Assembly: GCA_958405355.1 (NCBI GenBank)
Contig: CATYEA010000150.1
Coordinates: 1-5,310 of the forward strand
Length of the DNA: 5,310 nt
Reading direction: 5' to 3'
Origin: an uncultured Lachnospiraceae bacterium
GTDB taxonomy: Bacteria; Bacillota; Clostridia; Lachnospirales; Lachnospiraceae
The notes below the pieces were generated by a model. That model was not told the origin of the DNA. It saw only the letters and a list, made by a program, of their open reading frames with translations, and did not search any database. Below are positions 1-5,310 of this stretch, piece by piece (the stretch's first letter is position 1; each line of letters starts with the position of its first letter). A program made the translations under genes and the position numbers.

Positions 1-865
1 GGAAGCTGGCTGTGTGGGCTGTTAAAATAGTACGTTTACAGGCTTCAACAATTAATTCCTGAGAAAAGTGGTATTCCTCATTCCAACGGCGGATGAAACA
101 GAGTTCGTCCTCTGTCAGGTAACGGCTTTTAATGCCAAAAGCATTCATGACAGAAGTATTTAACTTGTTAAAGGAAGCGCAATAGGCTTTGGCTTCTTCC
201 ACAGTCCGGATTCCTGTTTCCGTCCATCCGATGGCCACGGCCTGGATATAATTCATTTTGCGGTGACCATTAGAAATACAATATTCAAAAAGATGTTCGA
301 TCAGATCCTGGGACATACCAAGCTCATTGTGGAAAAATAAAATGGTATTCATATCTTTCTGATTCAGCGGTTTTCCTGTGTACTGCTGAATAATAAAGAA
401 AAGCTGGTCGCCGCTCTGTTCTTCCATGAAAGACTGAAGATCATTCATAGAATAAGAAGGTATCTGATATTCTTTTGTTTCATGAGTGACAGCCGCCGCA
501 GTCTCCGGTTCTGCCGGGGCGGATATTTCAGGCGGAATTACAGCAGTCTGCTCTGAGGCATATGGCGCTGTGACCGGACGCAGACAGATATCCGTAATAT
601 TTCCTTCTCTGTCCCATGCAATACGCAGCAGGCCCTCCTGTTCCCAGAACCGCAGGGCGCGTTTCACATCATTCTCCGTCATATTAAAAAAGTCTGCCAT
701 CGAAGTTGCCGTGATTTCCGCTTCCGGGAAACCGGCCCATCGGAGCAGATAAAGATAAATCTTTAAAAATTCTCCGTTAGCCCCTGACATGTAATGGTCC
801 AAAAACTCGTTTGGAATCATGGTGATATTCCGGGGCATGTCGGTATGTAATTGAATCGATTTCAT
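1..865 (-). CDS. DnaD-domain replication (primosomal) protein, 3' end cut by window
   Basis: This is a 288-codon open frame running off the left edge without a stop. By family it should act in replication initiation or restart, helping load the replicative helicase on DNA. Residues 1-100 look like the N-terminal winged-helix domain (MIPNEFLDHYMSGANGEFLK at 16-35, then a recognition-helix-like stretch MTENDVKRALRFWEQEGLL at 62-80). Residues 101-135 form a linker rich in Pro, Ala and Glu. Residues 142-228 form a DnaD C-terminal (DDBH2) domain with the diagnostic YxxxI/VxxxW motif at Y206-W214 (YIQAVAIGW). A second DDBH2-like repeat begins near residue 240 and is truncated by the window. The start is the ATG at 865-863, with GAGG 11 bases upstream; a nearer ATG at 872 is out of frame. 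In related genomes a dnaC-like helicase-loader gene often follows, but that lies outside the window. Family assignment is firm; orthology to B. subtilis dnaD is not established. Confidence 0.92.
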   Translation of the reverse strand, partial: MKSIQLHTDMPRNITMIPNEFLDHYMSGANGEFLKIYLYLLRWAGFPEAEITATSMADFFNMTENDVKRALRFWEQEGLLRIAWDREGNITDICLRPVTAPYASEQTAVIPPEISAPAEPETAAAVTHETKEYQIPSYSMNDLQSFMEEQSGDQLFFIIQQYTGKPLNQKDMNTILFFHNELGMSQDLIEHLFEYCISNGHRKMNYIQAVAIGWTETGIRTVEEAKAYCASFNKLNTSVMNAFGIKSRYLTEDELCFIRRWNEEYHFSQELIVEACKRTILTAHTASF

Positions 866-876
866 AAGTCATTCAA

Positions 877-880
877 CCTC
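877..880 (-). promoter_or_regulatory. Ribosome binding site of the DnaD-domain gene
   Basis: On the minus strand GAGG (part of GAGGTTGA) lies 11 bases before the ATG at 865-863. Another ATG at 872-870 lies only 4 bases after GAGG and opens a frame without DnaD similarity, so this site supports the 865 start. Confidence 0.6.
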
Positions 881-942
881 GTATAATATGTAATTCGCCG
901 TGCTTCACTTCGAAAAAACTTTGGTTTTTCTTAATCATGGCC

Positions 943-971
943 ATTATAACATGTTTTAAAAAAGTTGGAAA
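943..971 (-). promoter_or_regulatory. Predicted sigma-A promoter of the DnaD-domain gene
   Basis: On the minus strand there is a perfect -10 TATAAT (948-943) and a -35-like TTTCCA (971-966, 4 of 6 matches to TTGACA), separated by exactly 17 bases. The expected transcript start is near 936, giving a leader of about 70 bases. An AT-rich imperfect hairpin (GAAAAAC...GTTTTTTC, 911-929) lies in that leader and is too weak to call a regulator. The promoter is 27 bases from the nearest DnaA box (998-1006), so DnaA bound there could affect it; that is inference. Confidence 0.55.
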
Positions 972-997
972 TAGGCCGGAATTTTCGGGGAAGAAGC

Positions 998-1037
998 TGT
1001 GGAAAATGTGAATAATGTGGATAACTTTTGTGGATAC
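998..1037 (-). repeat. Head-to-tail DnaA-box array, three boxes with zero spacing plus one
   Basis: TGTGGAAAA, TGTGAATAA and TGTGGATAA abut exactly at 998-1006, 1007-1015 and 1016-1024, a 9-base tandem period. A fourth box TGTGGATAC follows after 4 bases at 1029-1037. All have the same orientation. Such packing could suit cooperative or filament-like DnaA binding; the functional reading is inference. Confidence 0.75.
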
Positions 1038-1058
1038 ATTTATCGACAACAGAGGAGA

Positions 1059-1065
1059 TGTCGAA
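1059..1065 (+). promoter_or_regulatory. Possible Spo0A (0A) box inside the DnaA cluster
   Basis: TGTCGAA is the core of the Spo0A-binding consensus. A near match (TGTCGAT on the minus strand, 1049-1043) overlaps the DnaA-like box at 1040-1048. In B. subtilis, Spo0A binds sites overlapping DnaA boxes at oriC, so the arrangement is suggestive. A 7-mer is expected roughly once per window by chance over both strands, so this is tentative. Confidence 0.25.
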
Positions 1066-1133
1066 AAATCTTGAAAAAACAAGAGGTTTGGAAGGTTTTG
1101 GAGAGACTTTGTGGATAATGTTATGTAAATAGA

Positions 1134-1183
1134 ATTATCCACAGATTTAAAACGGAAAAATTGTTAATAAATCTGTGGATAAT
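1134..1183. repeat. 16-bp perfect inverted repeat containing two opposed DnaA boxes
   Basis: The left arm ATTATCCACAGATTTA (1134-1149) is the exact reverse complement of the right arm TAAATCTGTGGATAAT (1168-1183), separated by 18 bases. Each arm holds a perfect DnaA box (1135-1143 and 1174-1182), and the symmetry extends beyond the 9-mers. It could form a hairpin or cruciform, but no T tract follows on either strand, so it does not look like an intrinsic terminator for murC. A second perfect box (1183-1191) abuts the right-arm box with no gap. Confidence 0.85.
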
Positions 1184-1224
1184 GTGGATAAGTGGTGAAA
1201 AGTAACGGAAATAAAGGCTGTGTA

Positions 1225-1260
1225 ATTGTGAATAAAAAAGTTTAAATTTTTTTCAAAAGA
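1225..1260. other. AT-rich stretch beside the DnaA boxes (candidate unwinding element)
   Basis: Only 5 of 36 bases are G or C. The stretch includes runs of A and T around TTTAAA and overlaps the last codons of murC. It adjoins the last DnaA box (1227-1235). If the cluster is a functional origin this is the best placed candidate for DNA unwinding, but I see no clear DnaA-trio motif, and AT-rich intergenic DNA is common in this window. Confidence 0.3.
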
Positions 1261-2624
1261 TCTTCTCCCACATTGACGATATCGCCGGCCCCCATAGTGA
1301 TCAGTAAATCACCGTGGTCACAGTTTTCCAGTAAGAATTTCTCGATTTCCCCGAAGGAAGGAAAATAATCGACTTCGGTGCCGAGTTTTTTTATCTCGGT
1401 CTGTAAATCTCTGGAATGAATTTCACCGGTGTCCGCCTCTCTGGCTGCATAGATGTCTGCAAGTACGACGTGGTCGGCCAGGGAAAGGGCTTTGGCAAAG
1501 TCTTTCAGCAAAGCTTTGGTCCGTGTGTAGGTATGTGGTTGGAAAGCGCACCAGATTTTATGGTGTGGATAGTTTTTAGCCGCAGTCAGGGTCGCTTCGA
1601 TTTCTGTCGGATGATGAGCATAGTCGTCAAGAATAGTGATGCCGTTGACTTCTCCCTTATACTCGAAACGCCGGTCCGTGCCTTTGAATTTCAGCAGGCC
1701 GGACTTGATATTGTCCATGGATATTCCAAGTTCTCTGGCGGCAGCAATGGCTGCCAATGAGTTGGAAACATTGTGGAGACCAGTAACATTTAAATCGATA
1801 TGTTCAAATTTTTCGCCGTCAATGTATAAATCATAGCTTCCGCAGGCATATTCATTAAAAGAAATATTTTGAGCGGTGTAACTGTCATTGGCTTCCAGGC
1901 CATAAGTGATGATCTTACATGGGAGCCCTTCGGTGAAGTAGTCCAGATTCGGAATTTCACCATTAATGATCAGGACACCGTCTTTATCCAGCTTTTCGGA
2001 GAAAAGGCGGAAGGAATGGCGGATATCGTCCAGGTCTTTAAAGAAATCCAGGTGATCCGCATCCACATTCAGAATCAGTTCAATCCGTGGATTAAATTTC
2101 AAAAAGCTGTTCGTATATTCACAGGCTTCGGTAATGAAGTTCTGGGAACGGCCCACACGGATATTGCCGTCAATATCCTTCAAAATGCCGCCGACGGAAA
2201 TGGTCGGGTCGCAGGCGCCTTCCAGCATGATCAAAGAGAGCATGGAGGTTGTTGTTGTTTTTCCGTGGGTACCGGATACGGCAATAGAGTTTTTATAGTT
2301 GCTCATAATCTGTCCAAGAAGTTCTGCCCGATCCATGTGGGGAATGTTTTTCGCCACAACAGCCTGGAATTCCGGATTATCCGGATGGATAGCAGCGGTG
2401 TAGACAACAAGGTCGATGTCATCGGTAATATTTTCGGCCTTCTGGCCATAAATAATCGAAGCCCCATGACTTTCCAGTTTCTCCGTGATCGGAGAAGCTT
2501 TCATGTCAGAACCGGTAATTGTAAAGCCGCGTTCCAGAAGGACTTCGGCCAGACCGCTCATACTGATACCGCCAATGCCCATAAAATGGATCTTTATAGG
2601 CTGGTTAAAATCAATTTTATACAT
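1242..2624 (-). CDS. murC: UDP-N-acetylmuramate--L-alanine ligase
   Basis: MurC is the cytoplasmic Mur ligase that joins L-alanine to UDP-MurNAc using ATP, the first amino-acid step of the peptidoglycan stem peptide. From the preferred ATG the protein has 460 residues, a normal family length. The N-terminal UDP-substrate domain has the glycine-rich FMGIGG (14-19). The central ATPase domain has the P-loop GTHGKT (118-123), the family stretch EACEYTNSFL (156-165) and NVDADHLDFF (176-185), followed by the TGLHNVSN region near 281-288. The C-terminal domain has DDYAHHPTE (333-341) and FQPHTYTRT (361-369). A GTG at 2636-2634 would add four residues but lies one base after AAGGA, too close for it to serve as ribosome binding site; the ATG at 2624-2622 has it 13 bases upstream, somewhat long. 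No intrinsic terminator follows the stop, so readthrough into the DnaD-domain gene is possible. Confidence 0.97.
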   Translation of the reverse strand: MYKIDFNQPIKIHFMGIGGISMSGLAEVLLERGFTITGSDMKASPITEKLESHGASIIYGQKAENITDDIDLVVYTAAIHPDNPEFQAVVAKNIPHMDRAELLGQIMSNYKNSIAVSGTHGKTTTTSMLSLIMLEGACDPTISVGGILKDIDGNIRVGRSQNFITEACEYTNSFLKFNPRIELILNVDADHLDFFKDLDDIRHSFRLFSEKLDKDGVLIINGEIPNLDYFTEGLPCKIITYGLEANDSYTAQNISFNEYACGSYDLYIDGEKFEHIDLNVTGLHNVSNSLAAIAAARELGISMDNIKSGLLKFKGTDRRFEYKGEVNGITILDDYAHHPTEIEATLTAAKNYPHHKIWCAFQPHTYTRTKALLKDFAKALSLADHVVLADIYAAREADTGEIHSRDLQTEIKKLGTEVDYFPSFGEIEKFLLENCDHGDLLITMGAGDIVNVGEDLLKKI

Positions 2625-2637
2625 ATTAAATAGCACT

Positions 2638-2642
2638 TCCTT
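2638..2642 (-). promoter_or_regulatory. Ribosome binding site of murC
   Basis: AAGGA on the minus strand (within AAGGAAG, 2642-2636) is 13 bases before the ATG at 2624 and 1 base before the alternative GTG at 2636. The latter distance is too short for normal initiation, so the ATG is preferred. Confidence 0.5.
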
Positions 2643-2663
2643 ATTCTAGTCATATTCCAATAT

Positions 2664-2692
2664 ATTATAGCTTGCTTTACTGAAAAAATAAA
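2664..2692 (-). promoter_or_regulatory. Predicted promoter of murC
   Basis: A perfect -10 TATAAT is present on the minus strand (2669-2664). The best -35 at 17-base spacing is TTTATT (2692-2687), a poor 3 of 6 match. The expected leader is about 30 bases before the ATG at 2624. The -10 is convincing; the -35 is weak. Confidence 0.45.
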
Positions 2693-2715
2693 GGTTCTAA
2701 AAACAAAAATAAAGA

Positions 2716-2745
2716 TGCACAAAAAAGTATTGCCAAAATTGTGCA
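2716..2745. repeat. 7-bp inverted repeat in the murC-glgC divergent region
   Basis: TGCACAA (2716-2722) and TTGTGCA (2739-2745) are exact reverse complements separated by 16 bases. It could be a pair of regulator half-sites between the two divergent promoters, or a chance match in AT-rich DNA. No regulator can be named. Confidence 0.3.
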
Positions 2746-2768
2746 AAAATTACGGCTATTTGATATGC

Positions 2769-2777
2769 TGTGTCGAA
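2769..2777 (+). promoter_or_regulatory. Possible Spo0A (0A) box upstream of glgC
   Basis: TGTGTCGAA matches the 0A consensus TTTGTCGAA at 8 of 9 positions. It lies about 58 bases upstream of the glgC -35. Granulose (glycogen-like) storage in some clostridia depends on Spo0A, which makes the location plausible, but a single short match is weak evidence. Confidence 0.25.
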
Positions 2778-2835
2778 AAAAATCGGAATATTGAACATTT
2801 TTTTAGGGGGCACAGGAAAAAAATAGTAAAAAGTG

Positions 2836-2864
2836 TTCACAATTTAATTTCAAAGTGCTATAAT
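2836..2864 (+). promoter_or_regulatory. Predicted sigma-A promoter of glgC-glgD
   Basis: The -35 is TTCACA (2836-2841, 5 of 6), the spacer is 17 bases and the -10 is a perfect TATAAT (2859-2864) preceded by TGC, an extended -10. Transcription should begin near 2871, giving a leader of about 28 bases that has room for the ribosome binding site but not for a riboswitch. This is the strongest promoter in the window. Confidence 0.75.
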
Positions 2865-2885
2865 TAAATAATCATACAGAACAAC

Positions 2886-2895
2886 AAGAGGTGAT
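2886..2895 (+). promoter_or_regulatory. Ribosome binding site of glgC
   Basis: AAGAGGTGAT contains AGGTGAT, strongly complementary to the 16S rRNA 3' end, with GAGG 7 bases before the GTG at 2899. This supports the GTG as start over the internal ATG at 2914. Confidence 0.8.
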
Positions 2896-2898
2896 TAC

Positions 2899-4170
2899 GT
2901 GGTTAAGAAGGAAATGATAGCCATGCTTCTGGCAGGGGGGCAAGGCAGCAGGTTGGGAGTATTGACGGCACACGTGGCTAAGCCCGCGGTTGCTTTCGGC
3001 GGCAAGTATCGTATTATCGATTTTCCGTTGAGCAACTGTATCAATTCAGGTATTGACACTGTCGGTGTATTGACGCAGTATCGTCATTTACGACTGAACA
3101 CACATATTGGAATTGGTATCCCGTGGGATTTGGACCGGAATTATGGCGGCGTTACGTTGCTGCCTCCATATGAGGGCAGTGAGAATGCAGACTGGTATTC
3201 GGGAACAGCGAACGCGATTTTCCAGAACCTGGAATATATTGAAAGTTATAATCCAGAGTATGTATTGATTCTCGGCGGTGACCATATTTATAAGATGGAT
3301 TATGAAGTTATGCTGGATTTCCATAAATCCAGAAAAGCGGATATTACCATTGCATGTATGCCGGTTCCGTGGGAAGAAGCAAGCCGGTTCGGCGTTGTCG
3401 TGGCTGATGAACAGGGACATATCAAAGAATTTGAGGAAAAACCGGAGAAGCCAAGCAGTAATCTGGCGTCGATGGGTATTTACATCTTTAATTGGCCGAT
3501 ACTTCGGGAAGCACTGCTTACATTGAAGGATCAGCCGGGCTGCGATTTCGGTATGCATGTTATTCCATATGTACATGAGAATACACATAATTGTTATGCC
3601 TACGAATTTAATGGTTACTGGAAAGACGTAGGAACTTTAGGCTCCTATTGGGAATCCAATATGGAATTGATCGATATCATTCCGGAATTTAACTTATATG
3701 AGGAATTCTGGAAGATCTATACGAATAACGACATGATAACACCTCTGTATTTTGCAGACGGTTCAAAAGTAGACCGGTGTATCGTCGGCGAAGGTTCTGA
3801 GATCTATGGCGAAGTTTATAATAGTGTTATTGGATCCGGTGTAGTTATTGATGAAGGCACTGTTGTGCGGGATTCCATTGTTATGAGCGGAACACATATT
3901 GGAAAAAATTGTCGGATTGATAAAGGTATCGTAGCTGAGAACGTTGAAATCGGAGACGATGTTATATTTAGTGTGGGAGAATATGCGGAAAGTGCATTGA
4001 ATCCAAAGGTATACGCCTTTGATTTGGTGACTGTTGCAGAAAATTCCACCATTCCTTCCGGTGTGAAGATTGGTAAAAATACAGCGATTGTGGGAAAAAC
4101 AGATGCAGCAGATTATCCGGACGGACTGCTGGCCAGTGGACAAGCTATAGTTAAGGCAGGTGAGATGTAA
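2899..4170 (+). CDS. glgC: Glucose-1-phosphate adenylyltransferase, catalytic subunit
   Basis: GlgC makes ADP-glucose and pyrophosphate from ATP and glucose-1-phosphate, the committed step of bacterial glycogen synthesis in the cytoplasm. The protein has 423 residues starting from GTG. The nucleotidyltransferase domain (about 1-260) shows the signature [10 protein letters not shown] (11-20), the [19 protein letters not shown] block (28-46), [10 protein letters not shown] (126-135) with the conserved Asp128, the sugar-phosphate-binding FEEKP (178-182) and YWKDVGT (240-246), whose Asp243 is a likely metal ligand. From about residue 290 a left-handed beta-helix of hexapeptide repeats follows (for example [31 protein letters not shown]). 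All expected active-site motifs are intact. The stop overlaps the glgD start by one base (TAATG), so the two are translationally coupled. Transcription comes from the promoter at 2836-2864. Confidence 0.97.
   Translation: MVKKEMIAMLLAGGQGSRLGVLTAHVAKPAVAFGGKYRIIDFPLSNCINSGIDTVGVLTQYRHLRLNTHIGIGIPWDLDRNYGGVTLLPPYEGSENADWYSGTANAIFQNLEYIESYNPEYVLILGGDHIYKMDYEVMLDFHKSRKADITIACMPVPWEEASRFGVVVADEQGHIKEFEEKPEKPSSNLASMGIYIFNWPILREALLTLKDQPGCDFGMHVIPYVHENTHNCYAYEFNGYWKDVGTLGSYWESNMELIDIIPEFNLYEEFWKIYTNNDMITPLYFADGSKVDRCIVGEGSEIYGEVYNSVIGSGVVIDEGTVVRDSIVMSGTHIGKNCRIDKGIVAENVEIGDDVIFSVGEYAESALNPKVYAFDLVTVAENSTIPSGVKIGKNTAIVGKTDAADYPDGLLASGQAIVKAGEM
4158..4164 (+). promoter_or_regulatory. Ribosome binding site of glgD inside the end of glgC
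   Basis: AGGTGAG lies within the last codons of glgC, with AGG 9 bases before the glgD ATG at 4170. Together with the TAATG overlap this supports coupled translation, as expected for subunits of one complex. Confidence 0.65.
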
Positions 4171-5294
4171 TGAAAGCAGTTGGAATTGTATTAGCAGGAG
4201 GCAGCAATAACCGGATGGGTCAGTTATCCAAAAAGAGAGCAGTTGCTGCGATGCCAGTAGCCGGCAGCTATCGGTGCATCGATTTTGTTTTGAGTAATAT
4301 GAGCAATTCTCATATTCAGAAAGTAGCCGTATTGACCCAGTATAACTCCCGTTCTCTGAATGAGCATTTAAACTCTTCAAAATGGTGGGATTTTGGACGT
4401 AAACAGGGAGGTTTGTATGTTCTGACCCCATTTATTACCGAAGAAAACAGCTCCTGGTATATGGGAACAGCAGACTCTATTTATCAGAATCTGGACTTTC
4501 TTAGAAGATGCCATGAACCATATGTGATCATCACATCTGGTGACTGTGTTTATAAGATGGATTATGAAAAAATATTAGATTATCATGTTCAGACGAAAGC
4601 AGATATCACTGTCGCTGTGAAGGATATGACGGATGCTTCCGAGGATATCCATCGTTTTGGTATTATACGGATGGCTGAAGATGGCCGTATTACGAATTTT
4701 GAAGAAAAACCGCTGATTGCCCAGACGAACACGGTATCTATTGGTGTGTATGTTATCCGCCGCCGCTTACTGATTGAGTTGATTCAGAAAGCACATGAAG
4801 AGAACCGGAACGATTTTGTACAGGATATTCTCGTAAGATACAAAGACGTAAAGAAGATTTTCGCATATAAACATGAAGGATACTGGCAGAATATTTCCAC
4901 CATTGATTCTTACTATCAGACCAATATGGATTTCCTGAAACGGGATGTCAGAGAATACTTCTTCAGAGATTATCCGAATGTTTATTCTAAGATTGAAGAT
5001 TTGCCTCCGGCAAAATTCAACCCGGGTTCAAAAATCAAAAACGCTTTGATTTCCAGCGGATGTATTGTGAACGGCGAAGTTCAGAATTCCATTCTGTTTA
5101 AAAAGGTTTATGTAGGTAATAACTGTGTTATTAAGAATTCGATTATCCTGAATGATGTTTACATTGGTGATAACACTGTGATTGAGAATTGTATCGTTGA
5201 GAGCAGAGATACGATTCGTGCAAATTCTTCCTATATAGGTGAAGCCGGAAAAGTCAATATTGTAGTGGAAAAAAGCGATAGATATATTTTATAA
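4170..5294 (+). CDS. glgD: GlgD, probable regulatory subunit of ADP-glucose pyrophosphorylase
   Basis: GlgD is a 374-residue paralogue of the preceding GlgC. In Firmicutes studied, GlgD associates with GlgC in a hetero-oligomer and raises or modulates its activity, with little or no catalysis alone. The fold is shared: nucleotidyltransferase domain (about 1-260) then a left-handed beta-helix (about 280-360, VYVGNNCVIKNS, VYIGDNTVIENC). Key differences from GlgC are visible. The nucleotide-binding GGQGSRLG becomes GGSNNRMG (10-17), [10 protein letters not shown] becomes SGDCVYKMDY (123-132, Asp125 kept), and YWKDVGT becomes YWQNIST (238-244), replacing the likely metal-binding Asp with Asn241. 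FEEKP (177-181) is retained. The C-terminus is about 50 residues shorter than in GlgC. These losses support a non-catalytic role. The start ATG overlaps the glgC stop. Confidence 0.95.
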   Translation: MKAVGIVLAGGSNNRMGQLSKKRAVAAMPVAGSYRCIDFVLSNMSNSHIQKVAVLTQYNSRSLNEHLNSSKWWDFGRKQGGLYVLTPFITEENSSWYMGTADSIYQNLDFLRRCHEPYVIITSGDCVYKMDYEKILDYHVQTKADITVAVKDMTDASEDIHRFGIIRMAEDGRITNFEEKPLIAQTNTVSIGVYVIRRRLLIELIQKAHEENRNDFVQDILVRYKDVKKIFAYKHEGYWQNISTIDSYYQTNMDFLKRDVREYFFRDYPNVYSKIEDLPPAKFNPGSKIKNALISSGCIVNGEVQNSILFKKVYVGNNCVIKNSIILNDVYIGDNTVIENCIVESRDTIRANSSYIGEAGKVNIVVEKSDRYIL

Positions 5295-5296
5295 TC

Positions 5297-5302
5297 AAGG
5301 AG
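5297..5302 (+). promoter_or_regulatory. Probable ribosome binding site of the next gene
   Basis: AAGGAG follows the glgD stop by two bases. No start codon at suitable distance lies inside the window, so it probably serves a plus-strand gene starting just beyond 5310 and co-transcribed with glgCD. The surrounding CAAGG-AG-CCTTG symmetry has a loop too short for a stable hairpin, so I do not call a terminator. Confidence 0.4.
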
Positions 5303-5310
5303 CCTTGGGA

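Larger units (their letters stand above)
998..1235. promoter_or_regulatory. DnaA-box cluster (oriC-like or DnaA-titration/regulatory region)
   Basis: Five perfect copies of the DnaA 9-mer TTATCCACA occur here: 1016-1024, 1110-1118, 1174-1182 and 1183-1191 read as TGTGGATAA on the plus strand, and 1135-1143 reads forward. One-mismatch copies are at 998-1006 (TGTGGAAAA), 1007-1015 (TGTGAATAA), 1029-1037 (TGTGGATAC), 1040-1048 (TTATCGACA) and 1227-1235 (TGTGAATAA). Ten boxes in 238 bases is far above chance for a 9-mer. DnaA, the ATP-dependent replication initiator, binds such boxes in origins, in titration clusters and in some promoters. The cluster fills the non-coding gap between murC and the DnaD-domain gene and borders a very AT-rich stretch at 1225-1260. 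dnaA and dnaN are not in the window, so calling it oriC is not justified from sequence alone. Confidence 0.85.

Noticed and set aside
486..752. An 88-codon plus-strand open frame inside the DnaD region
   Set aside because: It is antisense to the DnaD-domain coding frame, which continues through it with clear domain structure.
870..872. ATG immediately after the stop-like TGA upstream of the DnaD start
   Set aside because: It is out of frame with the DnaD protein and only 4 bases from GAGG, so initiation at 865 is preferred.
873..1142. An 89-codon minus-strand open frame across the DnaA cluster, ending MIKKNQSFFEVKHGELHIIRG just before the DnaD gene
   Set aside because: Its codons are largely translations of the repeated DnaA boxes. 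It has no convincing ribosome binding site, and its internal ATGs (944, 938) lie at or before the predicted transcript start. A short leader peptide from 938 cannot be excluded but has no support.
1134..1183. Intrinsic terminator of murC
   Set aside because: The inverted repeat is strong, but no T tract follows its arms on the minus strand and the arms contain DnaA boxes, which better explain it.
1869..2633. A 254-codon plus-strand open frame opposite murC
   Set aside because: It is entirely antisense to the unmistakable MurC coding frame, has no recognisable domain, and is explained as a codon-bias shadow.
2801..2816. AGGGGGCACAGG as a ribosome binding site or small gene start upstream of glgC
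   Set aside because: No start codon with an open frame follows at a usable distance, and it lies upstream of the glgC promoter.
3763..4431. A 222-codon minus-strand open frame across the glgC-glgD junction
   Set aside because: It is antisense to two well-supported genes, shows low-complexity Cys/Ser/Asn-rich composition and has no domain.
5296..5309. Terminator hairpin after glgD (CAAGG-AG-CCTTG)
   Set aside because: A two-base loop cannot close a stable hairpin, and AAGGAG is better read as a ribosome binding site.

Overview
The window looks like chromosomal DNA from a low-to-mid-GC Gram-positive of the class Clostridia, most likely a Lachnospiraceae-type gut anaerobe. This is inferred from protein character (a DnaD-domain primosomal protein, a GlgC/GlgD pair, a Firmicutes-type MurC), sigma-A-like promoters and strong AGGTGAT-type ribosome binding sites. 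No reference search was possible. No mobile element, CRISPR array, tRNA or rRNA was seen.

Layout from left to right. (1) Positions 1-865, minus strand: a DnaD-domain replication protein, cut by the window start and missing only its C-terminus. (2) Positions 866-1241: a 376-base gap holding a promoter and ribosome binding site for the DnaD gene and, upstream of it, a dense cluster of DnaA boxes. There are five perfect 9-mers plus five one-mismatch copies between 998 and 1235, some packed head-to-tail with no spacer, and two built into a perfect 16-bp inverted repeat. (3) Positions 1242-2624, minus strand: murC, a cell-wall precursor ligase. (4) Positions 2625-2898: a divergent intergenic region with a murC promoter leftwards and a good glgC promoter rightwards. 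(5) Positions 2899-5294, plus strand: glgC and glgD, coupled by a one-base stop/start overlap (TAATG), encoding catalytic and probable regulatory subunits of ADP-glucose pyrophosphorylase for glycogen synthesis. A ribosome-binding-site-like AAGGAG after glgD suggests another plus-strand gene just outside the window.

The four genes are ordinary housekeeping or storage genes. The outstanding signal is the DnaA-box cluster between murC and the DnaD gene. It is organised like a replication-origin element or a DnaA-titration/regulatory cluster, and it sits directly upstream of a gene for a replication-initiation protein. dnaA itself is not in the window, so whether this is oriC, a secondary DnaA-binding locus or an operator region cannot be decided here. 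Possible Spo0A (0A) boxes occur inside the cluster and upstream of glgC. They are weak evidence alone, but would fit coupling of replication and carbon storage to sporulation control.
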